NCBI RefSeq assembly: GCF_001905345.1
Contig: NZ_LFBV01000010.1
Coordinates: 744,980-808,979 of the forward strand
Reading direction: 5' to 3'
DNA: 64,000 bases
Origin: Streptomyces uncialis
GTDB lineage: Bacteria > Actinomycetota > Actinomycetes > Streptomycetales > Streptomycetaceae
Shown: positions 60,123 to 64,000 of the stretch, piece after piece
How positions within the stretch are numbered: position 1 is the stretch's first letter
Layout of the letters: every line of letters begins with the position of its first letter
Notes under the pieces: generated by a model
What the model saw: the letters and a program-made list of their open reading frames with translations, nothing else
Told to the model about the DNA's origin: nothing
Database searches by the model: none
Made by a program: the position numbers and the translations under genes

Positions 60123-60812
60123 TCAGTGCTGGTAGCCGTAGACGCCGCGCGCCTGGTCACGCACCAGACGGCCCTGATCCAGCTCGATGACGCGCTTGCG
60201 CATCTGGTCCACGATGTTCTGGTCGTGGGTCGCCATGACGACGGTCGTGCCCGTGCGGTTGATGCGGTCCAGCAGTTTCATGATGCCGACCGAGGTCTGC
60301 GGGTCGAGGTTGCCGGTCGGCTCGTCCGCGATCAGCAGCTTGGGCCGGTTGACGAAGGCGCGGGCGATGGCGACGCGCTGCTGCTCACCGCCGGACAGCT
60401 CACCGGGCATCCGGCTCTGCTTCTCCCCGAGGCCGACGAGGTCGAGGACCTGCGGCACCGACTTGCGGATCTCCCCGCGGGAGCGGCCGATGACCTCCTG
60501 CGCGAAGGCGACGTTCTCGCCGACCGTCTTGTTCGGCAGCAGCCGGAAGTCCTGGAAGACCGTCCCGAGCTGGCGGCGCATGTGCGGCACCTTCCAGTTG
60601 GACAGCCGCGCGAGGTCCTTGCCGAGCACATGGACCTGCCCGTGGCTGGCGCGCTCCTCGCGCAGGATCAGCCGCAGGAAGGTGGACTTTCCGGAGCCGG
60701 ATGACCCCACGAGGAAGATGAACTCGCCACGTTCGACCTCCAGGGTGACATCCCTGAGGGCCGGGCGGTTCTGCTTGGGGTAGGTCTTGGAGACGTTGTC
60801 GAATCGGATCAC
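60123..60812 (-). CDS. ftsE: Cell division ATP-binding protein FtsE
   Basis: A 229-residue ABC ATPase and partner of FtsX. Walker A is GSSGSGKS (residues 36-43), the Q-loop VFQDFRLL, signature ELSGGEQQRVAIARA, Walker B LLIADEPTGNLD and switch His in MATHDQ. These are all intact, so the complex should be active. The GTG start (VIRFDNVSKTY) matches the usual family start; a long upstream in-frame extension has no family similarity. The ribosome-binding site is weak. Confidence 0.97.
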   Translation of the reverse strand: MIRFDNVSKTYPKQNRPALRDVTLEVERGEFIFLVGSSGSGKSTFLRLILREERASHGQVHVLGKDLARLSNWKVPHMRRQLGTVFQDFRLLPNKTVGENVAFAQEVIGRSRGEIRKSVPQVLDLVGLGEKQSRMPGELSGGEQQRVAIARAFVNRPKLLIADEPTGNLDPQTSVGIMKLLDRINRTGTTVVMATHDQNIVDQMRKRVIELDQGRLVRDQARGVYGYQH

Positions 60813-61129
60813 GAATGCACCACGGGTCGCCGGGGGTAGGTGTCCGTGACCATACGCGAATGCGGGGGACGAGCGCAGTCGGCGTCCGTCGTTCGCGCGC
60901 GCCGGTGCCGGGGTTCGACGGGTTTGTCGCACAAGCGGAACGTGATGGTTCGCGCCAGAGGTGTCCGTTCCCGGCCGGAACGGGCGGGTCCGGAACGGGG
61001 ACGACGGGCGGGCCGCGCCGAAATCCGCGGGAGCTGGCACAGTGGTAAGGGGAACGTCGGCGTTCCCGTGAGCGTTGTGCGGAGTGACAGTCGGTGGGCA
61101 GGCTCCGCCGCGCGGGAGGAGGAGGGCGC

Positions 61130-61321
61130 ATGACGTATGACCGATTGGTGTGCGCGAACTGCGCGTCCCCGGTCAGTGAGGGCCGCTGTCGCGTCTGCCG
61201 GGCCAGCCGGGAGCGCTTCCAGCAGAACAATTTCTGGTCCGGGATGAACCAGGCGACCCTGATAGGCCTGCTCGCGATCCTGATCATGGCGCTGGCGCTG
61301 CTGGCGCACCAGTCGGCCTGA
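61130..61321 (+). CDS. Small zinc-ribbon membrane protein
   Basis: A 63-residue protein. CANC and CRVC (Cys at about residues 8, 11, 20 and 23) form a four-Cys zinc ribbon, followed by one membrane helix (ATLIGLLAILIMALALLAH). A very strong GGAGGAGGAG ribosome-binding region precedes the ATG. It is divergent from ftsE. Small proteins of this layout are found near ftsEX in Streptomyces as far as I recall, but no function is assigned. Confidence 0.85.
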   Translation: MTYDRLVCANCASPVSEGRCRVCRASRERFQQNNFWSGMNQATLIGLLAILIMALALLAHQSA

Positions 61322-61388
61322 CGCGGCACGCCTTTCGTACGGCCGTGCCCGGCGCGGGTGAGCCGGGCGGGGCGGCATCCGAGCACAA

Positions 61389-61419
61389 GGAAGGCCCGGA
61401 GCGATGCTCCGGGCCTTCC
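61389..61419. terminator. Bidirectional stem-loop terminator
   Basis: GGAAGGCCCGGAGC pairs perfectly with GCTCCGGGCCTTCC (14 bp) around a 3-base loop. It lies between the convergent zinc-ribbon gene and the sortase-substrate gene. Confidence 0.9.
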
Positions 61420-61501
61420 CGCGTGTCTGTCACCCCTGGAGTGACGGTCGGTCGCCGTGAAGCCGCCGGGCGTCACGGACGGTGACCGTCAGGCGGGCGG
61501 G

Positions 61502-62257
61502 TCAGGCCGTACGGCCACCGGCCGCGAGGCGGGGCAGCAGGCGGAAGCCGATACCGCCGGCGATCATCGTCGCGGCGCCGATCAGCAGGAACGTGGTCTC
61601 CATGGCGCCGGTCTCGGCCAGCTCGTCCTTGGCCTTGCCCTGCTGGACCGGCTGGGAGCCGGTGTCGGTCAGACCGTCCTTGGCCTGGCCCTGCTGGACC
61701 GGCTGGGAGCCGCTGTCCGGGTCGGCGACATTGCCGCCGGTGCCGCCCGCGTTACCGCCGGTGGAGGCGGAACCGCCGTCGTCGCCGCCGCTCGCACCGC
61801 CGTCCTCGCCGCCGGTACCGCCGCTGTTACCACCGGTGCCACCGGTGCCACCAGTGTTGCCGCCCGAGTTACCGCCGGTGTTGCCACCGGTGTTCCCTCC
61901 GGAGTTACCGCCGGGGGTGGTCGGCGTGCTGGTGGGCGCGGTGGTCGGCGCCGTGGTGGGAGCCGTGGTCGGCGGCGTCGTGGGCGCGGTGGTGGGCGCC
62001 GTGGTGGGAGGCGTGGTGGGCGCCGTCGTCGGCGGCGTGGTGGGCGGGGTCGTGGGAGGCGTCGTCGGCGGAGTGTTCGTCGGCTGGGGAATCTCGGTCG
62101 GCGGCGGGGTGGTGGGCGCGTCGTCCGCGACGTCGACGCCGACGCCGATCCCCACATCCAGGGCCGAAGCGGCGCCCGCAGCGGTGAGGGACGCCCCGGC
62201 GGCGATCAGCGCGCCGGCCGCGATCCGTGCGATACGGACCCGGGTCTTCTTGGTCAT
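61502..62257 (-). CDS. LAETG sortase-anchored cell-wall protein with Thr-Pro and Gly-Asn repeats
   Basis: A 251-residue surface protein. It has a signal peptide (to about ASALDVG), a short acidic segment, a PTTAPTTPP-type repeat region (about 50-110), a Gly-Gly-Asn-rich region (about 113-175) and a C-terminal sorting signal. The last is LAETG followed by a hydrophobic helix (TTFLLIGAATMIAGGIGF) and a basic tail, the target of class E sortases. Directly before it the sequence QPVQQG-x-AKD-x-L occurs twice: the first copy ends in LTDTG, the second in LAETG. The protein lacks a globular domain and may serve as a stalk or spacer in the wall. Regulation is unknown. Confidence 0.88.
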   Translation of the reverse strand: MTKKTRVRIARIAAGALIAAGASLTAAGAASALDVGIGVGVDVADDAPTTPPPTEIPQPTNTPPTTPPTTPPTTPPTTAPTTPPTTAPTTAPTTPPTTAPTTAPTTAPTSTPTTPGGNSGGNTGGNTGGNSGGNTGGTGGTGGNSGGTGGEDGGASGGDDGGSASTGGNAGGTGGNVADPDSGSQPVQQGQAKDGLTDTGSQPVQQGKAKDELAETGAMETTFLLIGAATMIAGGIGFRLLPRLAAGGRTA

Positions 62258-62520
62258 CTGCTTGCTACCCCCAGTAGCTCATCGTCATTGGAGCAGCGCC
62301 GGGGCCGTGGACTCCAGAGGGAGGTGGCATGCGTGGTTGTACTGTCACGCCGCGTACCGTCGCCCCGTTCACACGCGCCCCAGAGATGCGCATGCCGCGT
62401 TAACCCTTCCGACTTATCGCGAAGGCGTCAAGGTCGTTGCGTACGCGATGCCCGAATTACGGGCAGTTGGGCGCAGCACATTCTTGTGACGGTACGGTGA
62501 AAAGCCGACACATACGACAA

Positions 62521-62541
62521 CTGCCGCCCCGTGGGCGGCAG
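62521..62541 (-). terminator. Short stem-loop terminator downstream of prfB
   Basis: CTGCCGCCC pairs with GGGCGGCAG (9 bp, 3-base loop), about 110 bases past the prfB stop. The remaining gap to the LAETG gene (62258-62520) is comparatively AT-rich around 62330-62500 and should hold that gene's promoter; no operator was identified. Confidence 0.65.
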
Positions 62542-62650
62542 TCCGGCGCGCGGCACCGGGAGATCATCGGTCGACCTTACGGGTTCCGGCGCTTCCCGGA
62601 ACAGCTTCTTGTCGACAAAGCAGCAAAGGAATTCCCGTTGCCGGGACCGG

Positions 62651-63757
62651 CTACTTCTCCTGCTGCTTGCGCCAGCGGATCCCGGCCTCCAGGAAGCCGT
62701 CGATCTCGCCGTCGAGCACGGCCTGCGGGTTGCCGACCTCGAAGTCGGTCCGCAGGTCCTTGACCATCTGGTACGGGTGGAGGACGTAGGAGCGCATCTG
62801 GTTGCCCCAGGAGTTCCCGCCGTCGCCCTTGAGCGCGTCCATCTTCGCCTGCTCCTCCTGGCGGCGGCGCTCAAGGAGCTTCGCCTGGAGGACGTTCATC
62901 GCGGTCGCCTTGTTCTGGATCTGCGAGCGCTCGTTCTGACAGGAGACGACGATGCCGGTCGCCAGGTGGGTGATGCGGACCGCGGAGTCGGTCGTGTTGA
63001 CGCCCTGGCCGCCGGGGCCCGAGGAGCGGTACACGTCGATACGCAGCTCGGACTCGTCGATCTCGACATGGTCGGACTGCTCGACCACCGGGAGCACCTC
63101 GACGCCCGCGAACGAGGTCTGGCGGCGGCCCTGGTTGTCGAACGGGGAGATCCGTACGAGGCGGTGCGTGCCCTGCTCCACGGACAGGGTGCCGTAGGCG
63201 TAGGGCACCTGGACGGCGAAGGTGGTCGACTTGATGCCGGCCTCCTCCGCGTAGGAGGTCTCGTACACCTCGGCCTTGTAGCCGTGGCGCTCGGCCCAGC
63301 GCAGATACATGCGCTGGAGCTGCTCGGCGAAGTCCGCGGCGTCGACGCCGCCGGCCTCCGCGCGGATGTTGACCAGGGCCTCCCGCGAGTCGTACTCGCC
63401 GGACAGGAGGGTGCGGACCTCCATCTCGTCCAGCGCCTTGCGGACCGAGGTCAGCTCGGCGTCGGCCTCGGTGCGGGTGTCCGCGTCGTCCTCGGCCTCG
63501 GCCAGTTCGAACAGGACGGAGAGGTCGTCGATCCGGCCGCGGAGGGCCTCGGCCTTGCGGACCTCGGCCTGGAGGTGCGACAGCTTGCTGGTGATCTTCT
63601 GGGCCGCGTCCGGGTCGTCCCAGAGGGAGGGGGCCGCCGCCTGGTCCTCCAGCGCGGCGATGTCCGCCCTCATCGTGTCGAGGTCCAGGACGGCCTCGAT
63701 CGACTCCATGGTCGAGGAGAGGGACTTGAGCTCTTCGGATACATCGACGACTGCCAC
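62651..63757 (-). CDS. prfB: Peptide chain release factor 2
   Basis: A 368-residue translation factor that ends synthesis at UGA and UAA codons. The PCRF domain is helical (about 20-135), and stop-codon recognition uses the SPF tripeptide (residues 204-206, RISPFDNQG). The catalytic GGQ is at 249-251 (SSGPGGQGVNTTDSAVRITH). The gene is one uninterrupted frame from a GTG start; unlike E. coli prfB, there is no in-frame UGA with a programmed +1 frameshift, so autoregulation by that route is absent. Its promoter region lies at the window edge, partly filled by a copy of the dispersed repeat. Confidence 0.97.
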   Translation of the reverse strand: MAVVDVSEELKSLSSTMESIEAVLDLDTMRADIAALEDQAAAPSLWDDPDAAQKITSKLSHLQAEVRKAEALRGRIDDLSVLFELAEAEDDADTRTEADAELTSVRKALDEMEVRTLLSGEYDSREALVNIRAEAGGVDAADFAEQLQRMYLRWAERHGYKAEVYETSYAEEAGIKSTTFAVQVPYAYGTLSVEQGTHRLVRISPFDNQGRRQTSFAGVEVLPVVEQSDHVEIDESELRIDVYRSSGPGGQGVNTTDSAVRITHLATGIVVSCQNERSQIQNKATAMNVLQAKLLERRRQEEQAKMDALKGDGGNSWGNQMRSYVLHPYQMVKDLRTDFEVGNPQAVLDGEIDGFLEAGIRWRKQQEK

Positions 63758-63777
63758 GGGTCCAGCGTAACCGGTAG

Positions 63778-64000
63778 GTCGCCTTCGCTTGCGCCTCCGG
63801 GTACCGCGGGACGCCTTCGCTTGCGCTTCCCAGGTCCGTCCGGCTGGACGTACTTCGTTCCTGTGCCGTCGCTCGTGGGTTTTGCGCAGTTCCCCGCGCC
63901 CCTATCGGGGCGCCATCCGCTTGTTCTTCGGGGCGGGGCCGGTCGGGATTCTCCGTCCTCGATCCGACACGCTCGGTACGACGTTCATGTGGTCCGACTG
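63778..64000. repeat. Compound inverted-repeat element, copy 4, cut by the window edge
   Basis: It begins with two outer units (CGCCTTCGCTTGCGC at about 63780 and 63812). The left terminus GCGCAGTTCCCCGCGCCCC starts at 63884 and is followed by a CTAT-looped hairpin and the core blocks GATTCTCCGTCCTCGATCC and ACACGCTCGGTACGAC. The copy-specific segment (GTTCATGTGGTCCG) starts just before the edge. The rest lies outside the window. Confidence 0.85.

Noticed and set aside
62651..63757. Programmed frameshift in prfB
   Set aside because: The gene is one continuous frame with no in-frame TGA after the first codons, so no frameshift is needed.

Overview
The window is chromosomal DNA from a Streptomyces-type actinomycete. 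It is very GC-rich, third codon positions are almost always G or C, and GTG starts and 4-base ATGA/GTGA gene overlaps are frequent. Many families are typical of the genus: an SsgA-like protein, MatAB, the SigU/RsuA pair, RDD and DUF2510 proteins, CGNR, DUF3039 and a TIGR04222 protein. The gene order agrees with what I remember of the Streptomyces coelicolor core region around SCO2919-SCO2972 (ssgG, hpd, murA, hup, malic enzyme, sigU, matAB, smpB, ftsXE, prfB). That synteny is from memory and was not checked by a search. No phage, plasmid or CRISPR locus was seen.

Layout. 0.4-4.6 kb: a small membrane protein, two RDD-domain membrane proteins with long Pro/Gly/Ala-rich tails, and ssgG. 4.6-9.8 kb: a GlcD-type FAD oxidase, a TPR membrane protein, 4-hydroxyphenylpyruvate dioxygenase and a divergent Lrp/AsnC regulator. 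9.8-14.7 kb: a four-gene OpuC-type compatible-solute importer, then an ArsR-like regulator whose start is preceded by four TTTGCA boxes at exact 14-bp spacing. 14.7-25 kb: a PDZ-less YlbL-like protease, an IclR regulator flanked by minisatellites, a DEAD/DEAH helicase, a Doc/RHH toxin-antitoxin pair, an MFS exporter, a GNAT protein, a TIGR04222 protein and a secreted esterase-like hydrolase. 25.2-28.1 kb: tRNA-Cys, cupin/AraC pair, tandem SUKH-4 protein. 28.3-33.7 kb: a three-subunit xanthine-dehydrogenase-family operon whose Fe-S subunit carries an unusual disordered, partly His-rich extension of about 520 residues.

34-39.5 kb is a sugar operon: binding protein, two permeases and a signal-less GH20 hexosaminidase, with no ATPase gene. 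Upstream lie a 13/16 match to the DasR (dre) consensus, a weaker second match and a separate perfect inverted repeat. Together these suggest uptake and cytoplasmic hydrolysis of N-acetylglucosamine oligosaccharides. 39.9-50 kb: DUF3039, YqgE, MurA, HU, NAD-type malic enzyme, a HelD-like helicase and the SigU/RsuA switch. 50.6-55.5 kb: a CGNR regulator and a tightly overlapped matA-matB-acyltransferase operon for a cell-surface glycan. 56.6-63.8 kb: tmRNA with SmpB, an S41 protease, FtsEX, a small zinc-ribbon membrane protein, an LAETG sortase substrate and RF2 (prfB).

The most unusual non-coding feature is a dispersed repeat family. Three complete copies (7.67, 50.20 and 55.93 kb) and one cut by the right edge (63.88 kb) share perfect 19-bp terminal inverted repeats that include a small hairpin. 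Between the termini is a conserved core of about 200 bp interrupted by a short segment that differs in every copy. Solo termini and tandem arrays of the outer units lie at 43.4-43.8, 50.0-50.6 and 55.7-56.5 kb.
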